A stretch of 64,000 bases of DNA from a virus. Both the position numbers and the translations under genes were made by a program. The DNA is taken from IMG/VR virus record IMGVR_UViG_3300027973_000054, positions 1 to 64,000 of that record. One strand, given 5' to 3'. The notes beneath the pieces were generated by a model. That model was given only the letters and a program-made list of their open reading frames with translations. It ran no database searches and was not told the origin of the DNA. This document shows, piece after piece, positions 34,469-43,858 of this stretch (its first letter is position 1; each line of letters starts with the position of its first letter).

Positions 34469-37400
34469 TTAAAACTCCACAGTTAATTTTGGAATATCTT
34501 TTCGTTCTCCATATACTGTATAAAAATAATAGTTTCCATTATTACCATTTGTGATTATTCTTGTATTATTATAATCAACAACATAAATATTAGAGTATAC
34601 ATTAATTGGAGTGAGATTAACTGAAATGCTATTTTCATTAACTAAAGCTGACCAGTAATTTGGAAGGTTTATTATATTTTCATTAGTCTTTCCTCTTAGG
34701 AATACTCCATGTTCTGGACCTTCTAAACTAGCATATTGAAGTTTTTTATTGTTATCTAAAGGATGATCAATCAAGAATGATTTAGATGTTGCTGCGAAGT
34801 GTCCAATTACTGTTGTTGTTCCAGAGAAAGTTTTTTGTCCTAATACTGTTTGATTACCAGTAGTATAGACCACATTATTGTTGAAAAATCCGCTAATTAA
34901 ATTAATTTTATTATCAAGATTTGATCCAGTAGAAGCTATCTGCCCACTAAAGAGAATGTCTTGAGCATTTACATATCCACTCAAAGAGTTGATCTTGTTA
35001 TCTAACCTGCTGCCAGTATTGAATATTTGCCCACTAAATAATGTATCTTGAGAATTTACGTAACCACTTAAGCTATTAATCTTATTATCTAAAACAGAAC
35101 CAGTATTAAATAATTGAATATCGGTTGCAAAGTTAGTATCTAAAGAGCCAGTATATCCTGTGAATAAACCGCTTAAGGCTATAATGCTATTGTATAAACT
35201 CGACCCACTAGAAGCAATCTGTCCACTAAAGATAATGTCTTGACTATTAACGTATCCACTCAAAGAGTTTATTTTATTGTCTAGTCTACTTCCAGTATTA
35301 AATGTTTGACCGCTGAATATATTATCCTGAGAATTAACATAGCCACTAAGTGAATTAATTTTGTTATCAAGAGTTGAACCAGTAGCGTATAAATTTGCTG
35401 GCAACGTTCCAAATATACCTGTAATTCCAGTAACATAACCACTGAGCGCATTAATCTTATTATCAAGTCTACTGCCTGTATTAAATGTTTGACCACTAAA
35501 GATTATGTCTTGAGAATTAACATGCCCGCTTAATGAATTTATCTTGGTATCTAATATGCCACCTGTGTTAAAAATTTGTCCGCTGAATACATTGTCTTGA
35601 AAGTTGATGTAACCACTAAGGGAATTGATTTTATTATTAAGAGTAGAACCTGTAGAAAACAAATTAGAAACTGTAGCGTAAGAGGTTAAATCTACTCCTG
35701 TTATTAATTTATTACCACTAACAATTGGAAATACATCAAAAGTTTTAATTCCGCTGATAATCTGGTTAGTAGTATTATAAACTAAATTATTTGCATATAC
35801 ATTTTTAGATCCATATATATTTTCATATACATATACATTTGTATTAGATATTCTTAAATCTTCGCCACCTCCATCAATTTGAAAGTAAGTATTTCCAAAA
35901 CCAAAGCCATGTGAGCGCCCAAGACTAAGTGTATCGTATTCTGAACTTATAGTTAAATATGATTCAGTTACACCAGCTCCTCCTCCTCCATTTATATATA
36001 AATTACTTACCTCTCCATCATTTGAAATGTTTCCAGAAATAAAACCAGCCGTACTACTTTGATTTCCAAAAAGTAATTGATTTGCAAAAGTTTTATTTCC
36101 ACCTATGATTTGATCGCCAGTTGTATAAACAACATTTGATATAGTTTGAGATGTTGGAATAATTCCTGTTAATACTGGATTTCCACTGATGTATATTGCG
36201 TTGTATACATTAATTGAAGAGTTGCCAGTTATTACTATATCTATTCCTGATAAGAATAATTTATCAATATTTGAAACTTTAACATTATTGAAATTTCCAG
36301 TACCAGATACAGCTATGTTATTGATGAATGTTTTATTACCAGAGATAATTTGATCGCCAGTAGTATAAACAATGGTACTTGGTAAAGTTATAGATTTACT
36401 ATCTACATAACCGCTAAGTGAATTGATCTTGTTGTCTAATCTGCTTCCTGTGTTGGATGTCTGACCACTAAATATGATATTTTGGGAATTGACATATCCA
36501 CTTAAAGAATTGATTTTTGCATCCAAAGTAGCACCAGTAGAATATAAATTTGCTGGTAATGTACCAAATGTTCCAGTGATTCCTGTAACATATCCACTTA
36601 GAGCGTTGATTTTATTATCTAATATGCTTCCAGTATTGAATATTTGCCCACTGAAAACAATGTCTTGAGAATTTATATAACCACTAAGAGAATTGATTTT
36701 GTTATCTAGTCTACTACCAGTGTTGAAAGTTTGACCGCTAAAAATAATATCTTGTGAATTGACGTACCCACTCAAAGAGTTGATCTTATTGTCTAAAGTT
36801 GATCCCGTGGTAAATAATTGTGCATCAGTTGCAAAATTAGCATCTAAATTTCCAGTATAAGATGTAAATGCTCCACTTAAACTATTAATTTTATTGTCTA
36901 AAATAGAACCCGTAGAAAACAAATTAGCAACTGTAGCGTAAGAACTAAGATTTACTCCAGTTAATACTTGATTACCAGAAATAGTTATAGCAATATTAGA
37001 TGCTATTACAGAAGATAATGCTGGGGAACCAAATGAATTTCCTTTAATTTCTATCAAATCTTCTAAAGGAAAAGAGGGTGTTGGGGTAGCTGCTTGAGAC
37101 AATGCTACTGCAATTTTTGGATAACCATTATAAGTTCCATATATAGCGGCTGAATTAATTCCTCCAAGAGATTGAAAATTAATAGCTCTTGTTTGAGCAA
37201 AATTAATTGGAGATCCATTAGCAGAATTAGGAAAAATTATTCCACTATTAAAAGTTTTTATGCCATTTATTGTTTGATTACCAGAAGTTAATACAGAAAT
37301 TCCACTTAACGAATTGATCTTATTATCTAAAATAGAACCCGTAGTAAATAATTGTGCGTCTGTTGCGAAGTTAGCGTCTAGAGTTCCAGTGTACCCTGTA

Positions 37401-39343
37401 AATAAACCGCTTAAGGAAATAATGCTGTTATATAAATTAGAACCAGTAGAAGCTATTTGACCGCTAAAAATGATGTCTTTACTATCAACATATCCACTTA
37501 GACTATTAATCTTGTTATCTAATCTACTACCCGTACTGAAAGTTTGTCCACTAAAAATAATATCTTGTGAGTTAACATAACCGCTCAACGAATTAATTTT
37601 AGAATCTAATATGCTACCCGTATTAAATATTTGGCCACTAAAAATATTGTCTTGTGAATTAACGTAGCCGCTTAAAGAGTTAATTTTATTATCTAGACTT
37701 GATCCAGTAGTGAATAATTGTGCATCAGTTGCGAAATTAGCATCTAGAGATCCTGTATATCCTGTGAATAGACCGCTTAAAGAAACGATGCTGTTGTATA
37801 GCGCAGATCCAGTAGCAAAAAGATTTGCCGAGGATGCTGACCAGCCACTTAAAGAATTAATTTTATTGTCTAGTCTGCTGCCCGTGTTAAATGTTTGACC
37901 GCTGAATATAATATCCTGAGAATTAATATATCCACTCAGCGAATTAATTTTATTATTTAATATAGATCCACTTAAATTAAGATTTATTATAGAAGCGAAT
38001 CCCATTAAATTATCCATTGATATATAATTTGGGATAGTAGTTCCATCAAATATTTGATTAATGTAATATCCTTTATTAAATATAGTTCCCGCTGCAACAG
38101 CTTCAATTAAAGTAAAACCTGGTGGACCAGGAATTACGCGGTTAATATTTAAGTTAGTATTGCTAGGTGTAGTTAAAGATAAATAAAATTTATCGCCAGT
38201 CTGACCAACAGAAGGAAGAGTTAAATTATAATTCGTTGTTGCTCCATCAAATGAAATAGAGTAACGAACATTTCTTCCTTCAGGTAATGAATTCATAATA
38301 AATCCATTAAGAATAAAGGATCGGTCTTCAATAATATGATTTTCTTTAGAAAAATCTAAACTAGATCCAGTAGAACTTATCTGCCCACTAAAGATATTAT
38401 CTTGAGAATTTACGTATCCGCTCAAACTATTAATCTTAGCGTCTAAAGTCGATCCAGTATTAAATAATTGAAGATCAGTTGCGAATGTAGCATCTAAACT
38501 TCCAGTATAAGTTGTAAATAAACCGCTTAGAGAATTTATCTTATCGTTAAGATTGCTACCAGTTAGCGATATTTGCCCACTGAATAAAATATCTTGAGAA
38601 TTAATGTAACCACTGATAGAATTTATTTTATTATCTAATCTACTACCAGTGTTGAATATCTGACCGCTAAATATATTGTCTTGTGAATTTACGTATCCAC
38701 TGAGAGAATTGATTTTATTGTCCAAAGTCGAGCCAGTATTAAATAATTGAGCATCTGTCGCAAATGTTGTATCTAAAGATCCAGTATAAGACGTAAATAA
38801 TCCACTTAACGAATTTATCTTGTTATCAAGTCTACTTCCACTTAATGCTATTTGACCACTAAAGATAACATCTTGAAAGTTTACATATCCACTTAAACTA
38901 TTGATCTTATTATTTAAAGTAGAACCAGTTATAAATAAATTAGCACTTGTAGCATACGAACTTAAATCTATTCCAGTAAGAACTGGATTTCCATTTACAA
39001 AGAGTCCACTAGTAAAATTACCACTTCCATATATTGTGAAAGTATTACCAGAAATAACTAAAAAATCCCCTTGTGCCGAGTCGCCAAATACTGTATCTTG
39101 TATAAAAGTTTTAGTTCCAGAGATGGTTTGATTGCCAGTGGTATAAACTATTGTAGATGGAAGACTAGTTGCTTCACCACTTAATAAAACTCCAGTACCA
39201 TTTACAGTTGGGCGAATATAGAAATTTTTAGATCCATCTATATTTTGATTGCCAGTATTGTAAACTAAATTTGGCCCAGAAACTTCATAGGCAAACTTTC
39301 CAGTGTTGGCTACTAATGTTTTAGCTTTAAAAATCTGTGCCAT
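34469..39343 (-). CDS. Giant tail fibre with about 26 KINSLSG repeats
   Basis: 1,624 residues. It contains about 26 'DNKIN(S/A)LSG' repeats plus four 'YNSIxSLSG' variants, interrupted by beta-rich islands and by several 'VY(T/N)TGNQxIxGxKTF' modules. Repeats alternate among a few subtypes ('GYVNSQDIIFSGQ', 'GLFTGYTGSLDANFATD', 'GYVTGITGTFGTLPANL'). The C-terminal domain has 'KSFLIDHPLDNNKKLQYASL' and 'EGPEHGVFLRGKTNENII', a widely shared fibre-end domain often found just before an S74 chaperone, which is absent here. It is predicted to be a long trimeric fibre. An AAAAGGAAT-type ribosome site precedes the ATG. Confidence 0.8.
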   Translation of the reverse strand: MAQIFKAKTLVANTGKFAYEVSGPNLVYNTGNQNIDGSKNFYIRPTVNGTGVLLSGEATSLPSTIVYTTGNQTISGTKTFIQDTVFGDSAQGDFLVISGNTFTIYGSGNFTSGLFVNGNPVLTGIDLSSYATSANLFITGSTLNNKINSLSGYVNFQDVIFSGQIALSGSRLDNKINSLSGLFTSYTGSLDTTFATDAQLFNTGSTLDNKINSLSGYVNSQDNIFSGQIFNTGSRLDNKINSISGYINSQDILFSGQISLTGSNLNDKINSLSGLFTTYTGSLDATFATDLQLFNTGSTLDAKINSLSGYVNSQDNIFSGQISSTGSSLDFSKENHIIEDRSFILNGFIMNSLPEGRNVRYSISFDGATTNYNLTLPSVGQTGDKFYLSLTTPSNTNLNINRVIPGPPGFTLIEAVAAGTIFNKGYYINQIFDGTTIPNYISMDNLMGFASIINLNLSGSILNNKINSLSGYINSQDIIFSGQTFNTGSRLDNKINSLSGWSASSANLFATGSALYNSIVSLSGLFTGYTGSLDANFATDAQLFTTGSSLDNKINSLSGYVNSQDNIFSGQIFNTGSILDSKINSLSGYVNSQDIIFSGQTFSTGSRLDNKINSLSGYVDSKDIIFSGQIASTGSNLYNSIISLSGLFTGYTGTLDANFATDAQLFTTGSILDNKINSLSGISVLTSGNQTINGIKTFNSGIIFPNSANGSPINFAQTRAINFQSLGGINSAAIYGTYNGYPKIAVALSQAATPTPSFPLEDLIEIKGNSFGSPALSSVIASNIAITISGNQVLTGVNLSSYATVANLFSTGSILDNKINSLSGAFTSYTGNLDANFATDAQLFTTGSTLDNKINSLSGYVNSQDIIFSGQTFNTGSRLDNKINSLSGYINSQDIVFSGQIFNTGSILDNKINALSGYVTGITGTFGTLPANLYSTGATLDAKINSLSGYVNSQNIIFSGQTSNTGSRLDNKINSLSGYVDSKSITLPSTIVYTTGDQIISGNKTFINNIAVSGTGNFNNVKVSNIDKLFLSGIDIVITGNSSINVYNAIYISGNPVLTGIIPTSQTISNVVYTTGDQIIGGNKTFANQLLFGNQSSTAGFISGNISNDGEVSNLYINGGGGAGVTESYLTISSEYDTLSLGRSHGFGFGNTYFQIDGGGEDLRISNTNVYVYENIYGSKNVYANNLVYNTTNQIISGIKTFDVFPIVSGNKLITGVDLTSYATVSNLFSTGSTLNNKINSLSGYINFQDNVFSGQIFNTGGILDTKINSLSGHVNSQDIIFSGQTFNTGSRLDNKINALSGYVTGITGIFGTLPANLYATGSTLDNKINSLSGYVNSQDNIFSGQTFNTGSRLDNKINSLSGYVNSQDIIFSGQIASSGSSLYNSIIALSGLFTGYTGSLDTNFATDIQLFNTGSVLDNKINSLSGYVNSQDTLFSGQIFNTGSRLDNKINSLSGYVNAQDILFSGQIASTGSNLDNKINLISGFFNNNVVYTTGNQTVLGQKTFSGTTTVIGHFAATSKSFLIDHPLDNNKKLQYASLEGPEHGVFLRGKTNENIINLPNYWSALVNENSISVNLTPINVYSNIYVVDYNNTRIITNGNNGNYYFYTVYGERKDIPKLTVEF
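34880..38990 (-). repeat. KINSLSG fibre-shaft repeats (giant fibre)
   Basis: About 30 in-frame units of roughly 87-120 nt. Protein copies are often identical over 10 or more residues while the DNA differs at most synonymous sites. For example, LDNKINSLSGY at 36677-36709 and at 36764-36796 differs in 8 of 11 codons. Confidence 0.85.
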
Positions 39344-39456
39344 TTTTCTTTTTATTCCTTTTGTTGGTTTTTAGGCCAAACTGTCGCTTTTTAAGGCGAA
39401 CTAAAGAGTAAAAGAATTATTAATTCTATTATTCTAGTGAATATTACACTAGTTAA
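39344..39456. other. Leader of the giant fibre gene
   Basis: 113 nt between two fibre genes. It holds a GTGTAAT element near its upstream end, a roughly 100-nt untranslated leader that includes a small imperfect hairpin around 39375-39395, and the ribosome site. This is the longest leader behind any element in the window. Confidence 0.4.
39443..39449 (-). promoter_or_regulatory. GTGTAAT element upstream of the giant fibre gene
   Basis: Minus-strand 'CTAGTGTAATATTCACTAG' is an element inside a near-palindrome (CTAGTG...CACTAG), the only copy with that flank. It lies about 99 nt before the ATG. Confidence 0.45.
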
Positions 39457-40272
39457 TTATTGTGTGGAAGCAAAAGTATGGATTTTTGCTCCAGCTTCTA
39501 AAATATTATCAGAAAGTAATCCTGTATATCCAGCTGTGCCAATTGATTTTGTTGATAAGTTATACATTACATCTCCAGGAACTTCAAGAGTTGCTAATAC
39601 TTTTGGTGTAGATCCGAAAGCTACTGGGAAATTAATTTGATATGCATCTAATCCAACATTTAATGTTGTAGAAAATACTTGTTGACTAGTTTTTGCAACA
39701 TATGTTGCATTTGCATAGCCACTTAAGCTATCTATTTTATTATCTAAAATGCTGCCAGTATTTACGATTCGTTGGCTTAGTAAACTGTCTTGAGTATTAA
39801 CATAGCCACTTAAGGAGTTGATTTTATTATCTAAAAGACTACCAGTAGCTGTAAGTTGTCCACTTATAATTCCAATAGACGCAGTACTTGAACCAGTAAA
39901 TGTAGTAAATAAGTTATATAGATTACTACCAGTTAGTGCTAAATTGCTAGAAACTTGATTTGATAGAGCTTGAAAATATCCACTATTGCCTACTACTTTA
40001 ATTTCACCAAGTGAAGAATTTACATCTATAGTAATTCCATCTCCACCTGTTATATAAAGATTACCTGTTAAATTATTTACGCTATTTACGTCAGCATTCG
40101 CTACATCAATTAAACTTTTTAAATAACCACTAATTCCAGTAAGTTCACTATAGTAAGCTAAACCACTATTTCCGAATCCAAGTCTTAGTGTTGAGCTGTT
40201 ATCCCAAGCTGCACTTTGAACTGGAGTTAAATTATATCCACTAAGCCTAAGATGTTTGAATGCACTAATCAT
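39457..40272 (-). CDS. Short tail fibre with KINSLSG repeats and C-terminal FP/TP domain
   Basis: 271 residues. The N-terminus 'FKHLRLSGYNLTPVQSAAWD' leads to a region with two KIN(S)LSG-type repeats (about residues 145-195) and a C-terminal beta domain 'YQINFPVAFGSTPKVLATLE'. That last domain resembles the C-terminal domain of the neighbour at 40310-40864, suggesting the two proteins present related tips. It has an AAAGGA ribosome site 23 nt after a GTGTAAT element. Confidence 0.7.
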   Translation of the reverse strand: MISAFKHLRLSGYNLTPVQSAAWDNSSTLRLGFGNSGLAYYSELTGISGYLKSLIDVANADVNSVNNLTGNLYITGGDGITIDVNSSLGEIKVVGNSGYFQALSNQVSSNLALTGSNLYNLFTTFTGSSTASIGIISGQLTATGSLLDNKINSLSGYVNTQDSLLSQRIVNTGSILDNKIDSLSGYANATYVAKTSQQVFSTTLNVGLDAYQINFPVAFGSTPKVLATLEVPGDVMYNLSTKSIGTAGYTGLLSDNILEAGAKIHTFASTQ

Positions 40273-40295
40273 ATATATTTATTTCCTTTCACATT

Positions 40296-40302
40296 ATTAC
40301 AC
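40296..40302 (-). promoter_or_regulatory. GTGTAAT element upstream of the short fibre gene
   Basis: Minus-strand 'ATGTGTAATAATGTGAAAGG' places the element 23 nt before the ATG at 40272 with AAAGGA in between. Confidence 0.45.
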
Positions 40303-40309
40303 ATATTTT

Positions 40310-40864
40310 TTACTTTTTAACTTGAATATTTAAAAAATACCCATTATTTAGTAAATTATCACTAAAATTTATATAGAATCCAGAATTATTTATTGAACCA
40401 ATATTAAAATAATAGGCCATATCATCTATTGTGTTCTGAAAGGTGCAAACTACTGATTTTGGCGTAGTACTTAATGATTGTGGATATTGAATATAGTAGT
40501 TATCTGATCCAGCCGTAAGATTAGCCTTATAACCCAATATATTTTCACGCTCAAAATATCCGCTTAATGGAGAAGCATCAATTTTAATTGATTTATAAGG
40601 GTTTAAATCTGTATTTGTTAGTATTGAAATTCCAGTACCAGCAACAAATCTTAAAGTTTCTATTCCAGTAGGAATTAAATCTGCTTGTCCACTTACATTT
40701 ATTATTTTAAAAAGATCAGCAGCGCCAGTGCCAGCTGGACCAGCTGGACCTTGAGGACCTTGGGCTCCAGGAATATACACATTAGCATTCGCAGGAAAAC
40801 TTGGAGAAGTTACATCCGTTGTGATTGCGTTTGGCAAGATTACATCTACGATTACATCTCCCAT
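40310..40864 (-). CDS. Fibre protein with short collagen-like segment
   Basis: 184 residues. Residues about 32-46 are collagen-like ('GAQGPQGPAGPAG'), which forms a short triple helix. A C-terminal beta domain has 'YYIQYPQSLSTTPKSVVCTF', related in pattern to the end of the protein at 39457-40272. Gly-x-y triplets in phage fibres act as trimer rods. It lies 4 nt after the BppU-like gene, so the two may form a base-plus-spike unit. Confidence 0.68.
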   Translation of the reverse strand: MGDVIVDVILPNAITTDVTSPSFPANANVYIPGAQGPQGPAGPAGTGAADLFKIINVSGQADLIPTGIETLRFVAGTGISILTNTDLNPYKSIKIDASPLSGYFERENILGYKANLTAGSDNYYIQYPQSLSTTPKSVVCTFQNTIDDMAYYFNIGSINNSGFYINFSDNLLNNGYFLNIQVKK

Positions 40865-40868
40865 AAAA

Positions 40869-41243
40869 TTAAAAAGATGTTACTTCTGGGCTTACAACAA
40901 ATTTTCCTCTGATTAGTTTTATAGAATTACCAGTTGGTATTCCATAAGGAAATCTTTCTATATCATAAACAAAAACTCCAACAGGAATAGCTGCCATTGT
41001 ATAAGAATCAACATTTATATTTACTATACCAGATGGATAAGATGATCCATTATTTCCAGATACAATAAATGGATTTAAATTTAATAAAACTTGTTCATTT
41101 CCTGTGTATCCGTAAGCATATCTTACAACACCTCTAACATCGTATCCACTTAAATTTATTGGTGTATTATCTGTATTTCTTACTCTTAAGGAAAGTTGTA
41201 TGTTGTCACCTTGTATAGTTTCTATATTATATGAAGTAGCCAT
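40869..41243 (-). CDS. BppU N-terminal-like baseplate/fibre attachment protein
   Basis: 124 residues, one Ig-like domain: 'ETIQGDNIQLSLRVRNTDNT' followed by 'INLSGYDVRGVVRYAYGY' and the C-terminal 'AAIPVGVFVYDIERFPYGI' and 'LIRGKFVVSPEVTSF'. This 'GD...dLtG...lp.G.Y.YDi' pattern is that of the BppU N-terminal family, which anchors receptor-binding proteins to siphophage baseplates. A GTGTAAT element lies 7 nt before the ATG with no ribosome site. Confidence 0.7.
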   Translation of the reverse strand: MATSYNIETIQGDNIQLSLRVRNTDNTPINLSGYDVRGVVRYAYGYTGNEQVLLNLNPFIVSGNNGSSYPSGIVNINVDSYTMAAIPVGVFVYDIERFPYGIPTGNSIKLIRGKFVVSPEVTSF

Positions 41244-41250
41244 ATAATAA

Positions 41251-41257
41251 ATTACAC
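41251..41257 (-). promoter_or_regulatory. GTGTAAT element 7 nt before the BppU-like ATG
   Basis: Minus-strand 'CGTGTAATTTATTATATGG' has the exact 7-nt gap seen at six other genes. Upstream is A/T only. Confidence 0.5.
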
Positions 41258-41284
41258 GAACAATTAAAAATTAATTAAAAAGAA

Positions 41285-43345
41285 TTAATAAAAGAATGGA
41301 ACATACATTGTTCCAAATGAAGCTGTACTAACTGACATATATCCTGATCTAGTACCCATTACAAGGTTAACTCCAAAATCAACACTTGTTCCAGTATATA
41401 AAAGACCACCATCCATAAATCCAGTAGCATACCATCCACTTTGGGGTGTTACATTAAATGGAGTAATATCATTTTTATAGTAAACTCCAGAGGTTGAGCT
41501 ATCAACAACTAGCCATGCTGGAGAGAATTGTGATACAGTATGGTTACCATATATAACATTAAATCCACTAACTCCAACATAAGAGGTTGTGCTAAATATA
41601 TTAAATTTATTTAAAAATAAAGTAGAAGTTGCCGTAAACTCTTGAGCGGGAGATACTAAACTAGTAGATGCTCCAGAATCATAATTAAAACCTGATATAA
41701 ATATTCTATTAGCTAATTTATCATAATATGGATCTTGAAATGTATTAGTTGTAAACATTGGTCCATTTTGATTTAATGAATTTGCTATGGTATCGAATTC
41801 GCTTTGAATTATAATATTTTCACCATTAATCTTTGGTCTATTTATAGAATCAAGTCTTATTTCAGATGGATTAATTTCTATTTTGTTATCAACTGTTGCT
41901 AAAGAAATTGTTGCGGTTTTATTTGCTCCTGTTGGAGTATAATTAATTCCAATAAATATAGAATTATAATCTCCAGATCTTACTTCATTATTATTTCCAA
42001 TAACATAATTTTCAAAACCAGAAATAGAATTATTTTCTCCAAATGCATATGAATTACTACTTTTTTCTAGATAATTATTTGATCCAAATATATAAGAAGT
42101 TGAATTATTTAATACTTGATTACTATCTCCAAAAATATAAGAAAATTCATTTAAACTTGTTTGATTGTTATTTCCAACTATGAAATTAAAACTTCCACCA
42201 AACATTTCACCGCTAGTAGTTCCAGTATAACCACCAAGCATTTGATAACCAGTAATTCCAGTGAAAAGTGTTGGTCCTGCTCCAGTAATACCAGTAAGCG
42301 CGACTCTGTAAAGTTGATCTATTATTGATCGATTTAATTGGTTATTATTTCCTAATAAAGTATTACCATCTGTTCCACTTAAATTATTTTCGTTGCCAAA
42401 AATAGAATCTTGAGCTGTATCTTGATTGAATATATTATTTGAACCATAAATATTCTCACCGATTCCATTAGCAGTATTTAAATTACCAAAAATAATATTT
42501 TGCAATCCAGTTGAACTATTAGATATACCAAAAATTGTATTTTGACTTGTATTATTTAAAACATTTAAATTTCCAAAAATATTATCTTGTGTTGCATTTG
42601 TTAGGGTGTTATCAATACCAAATAAATTTATATCAACAGCATTATTATAAGAATTGCCTTCTCCAAAATTATTTAAATTAGACGTATTTATTACAGTATT
42701 TGCGTCACAAAATAAATTTAAATAAGATGAACCTGAGATTTCATTGCTTTGTCCAAAAATAGAACTATTAGTTAATTCATTTAAAACATTACTATTTCCA
42801 AACACGATAACCTCTGAACCACTTTTTATATTATTAGATTTGCCAATAAAATATACAAAACTTCCAGTTCTAAGAATATTATCTTGACCAACAATACATG
42901 ATGAATCTGATCCAGAATTAAAATTTGCTGCGCCAATATTAAAAGAAGTTAAGGAATCTACTTGATTATTAAAATAACCAAAATTATAACTATTGATGCT
43001 ATTTGCTGCAACATTAAAATAACCAATATTAAATCCTCCTAAATAACCAGTTTTAACAAAATCTATTTTATCGAAAAAACTATTATTAAATAATCCAATA
43101 TTTTGTTGAAATACACCACTTCCAGTAAGATTATTTACTCCAATATTTATTGGCATCATTTCCAAACCATTAACTTTAAGTGGTCTAGAAAATGCAAAAC
43201 CACTAAAATTCGCAGTTCGGCTAGAAGCAAAACCACTTGGAGATAGATAAAAACTAAGTGCTCCTAAACTCGATGGTAGCTCTACATATTTATTTAACTC
43301 TGCATTGTAGGCTTGAAGATATAGATTTCCAGTAGGAGTACTCAT
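41285..43345 (-). CDS. Tail fibre with FGxxN repeats (beta-roll)
   Basis: 686 residues. A 110-residue N-terminal region is followed by about 25 short repeats with the core '(I/N)FGxxNxxxN' ('QSTIFGIS'-like), covering residues about 125-470, and a C-terminal beta domain. The asparagine ladders and glycine turns suggest a left-handed beta-roll trimer like YadA heads. No signal peptide is present. It is the first gene of the long fibre transcript and starts 9 nt after a GTGTAAT element. Confidence 0.72.
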   Translation of the reverse strand: MSTPTGNLYLQAYNAELNKYVELPSSLGALSFYLSPSGFASSRTANFSGFAFSRPLKVNGLEMMPINIGVNNLTGSGVFQQNIGLFNNSFFDKIDFVKTGYLGGFNIGYFNVAANSINSYNFGYFNNQVDSLTSFNIGAANFNSGSDSSCIVGQDNILRTGSFVYFIGKSNNIKSGSEVIVFGNSNVLNELTNSSIFGQSNEISGSSYLNLFCDANTVINTSNLNNFGEGNSYNNAVDINLFGIDNTLTNATQDNIFGNLNVLNNTSQNTIFGISNSSTGLQNIIFGNLNTANGIGENIYGSNNIFNQDTAQDSIFGNENNLSGTDGNTLLGNNNQLNRSIIDQLYRVALTGITGAGPTLFTGITGYQMLGGYTGTTSGEMFGGSFNFIVGNNNQTSLNEFSYIFGDSNQVLNNSTSYIFGSNNYLEKSSNSYAFGENNSISGFENYVIGNNNEVRSGDYNSIFIGINYTPTGANKTATISLATVDNKIEINPSEIRLDSINRPKINGENIIIQSEFDTIANSLNQNGPMFTTNTFQDPYYDKLANRIFISGFNYDSGASTSLVSPAQEFTATSTLFLNKFNIFSTTSYVGVSGFNVIYGNHTVSQFSPAWLVVDSSTSGVYYKNDITPFNVTPQSGWYATGFMDGGLLYTGTSVDFGVNLVMGTRSGYMSVSTASFGTMYVPFFY
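41940..42960 (-). repeat. FGxxN coding repeats
   Basis: Degenerate in-frame repeats of roughly 11-19 residues in the 686-residue fibre, each centred on FG followed by N three residues later. Confidence 0.7.
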
Positions 43346-43354
43346 TTAATAAAA

Positions 43355-43361
43355 ATTACAC
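43355..43361 (-). promoter_or_regulatory. GTGTAAT element 9 nt before the 686-residue fibre ATG
   Basis: Minus-strand 'AAAGTGTAATTTTTATTAA' precedes the ATG at 43345 with no Shine-Dalgarno sequence. Confidence 0.5.
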
Positions 43362-43397
43362 TTTTATTTTTACTAAATAAAAGTTTTCTTATTAATA

Positions 43398-43745
43398 TCA
43401 CTTACCTTCTGATAGAATATCTTTTGCTTTTTTATTTAAACTAACAGTGCTTTCTTTTGATTTTGGAATATTAAAAAGTGAAACATGTTTTCTAAATTCT
43501 GCAATTAATCTTTTTGTAAGTGTTTCGCGATTATCAATAGGCACTAAACCGATTTTATTAGCATGAGATTGCAGGTCACTCTTGTTCATGTCGTTAAGAA
43601 AATTGACATATTCCTTCTCATTAGTGCTTTGATATCTTGAATTGACATTATCACCCCAAATTTGATCTAGTGTTTTATATTGAATATTTTCAATCTTTCC
43701 GTGGGTTTGACTCATATTTTCTAAATTTACTTTTTTTCTGCTCAT
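43398..43745 (-). CDS. Small SAP-domain-like protein
   Basis: 115 residues. The helix pair 'MNKSDLQSHANKIGLVPIDN' followed by 'RETLTKRLIAEF' (about residues 53-84) fits the SAP/LEM helix-extended-loop-helix that binds DNA. It is basic at the N-terminus. It lies alone between the capsid terminator and the fibre transcript and has an AAGGAG ribosome site. It may be a head-associated DNA-binding protein. Moderate confidence for the domain, low for role. Confidence 0.55.
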   Translation of the reverse strand: MSRKKVNLENMSQTHGKIENIQYKTLDQIWGDNVNSRYQSTNEKEYVNFLNDMNKSDLQSHANKIGLVPIDNRETLTKRLIAEFRKHVSLFNIPKSKESTVSLNKKAKDILSEGK

Positions 43746-43800
43746 AATATCTCCTTACTATATTATAAATCTAATAGCACCAATTTCTAATGTTTTATTC

Positions 43801-43838
43801 AAAAAAAGACCCAGTAGGGATAAACCTACTGGGCCTTT
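43801..43838 (-). terminator. Intrinsic terminator after the major capsid gene
   Basis: Perfect 9-bp stem CCCAGTAGG/CCTACTGGG (43810-43818 and 43825-43833) with 6-nt loop, extended by four further pairs past one mismatch, then seven T on the minus strand. Confidence 0.9.
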
Positions 43839-43858
43839 AATTTTTATCTAATTATTAA

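Noticed and set aside
36474-37898. Open frames antisense to the giant fibre (and similar shadows in the tape measure and terminase)
   Set aside because: They mirror the repeat structure of the real gene, lack ribosome sites and have no recognisable protein pattern.
26425-43345. Diversity-generating retroelement acting on fibres
   Set aside because: No reverse transcriptase gene and no template/variable repeat pair were seen in this window.
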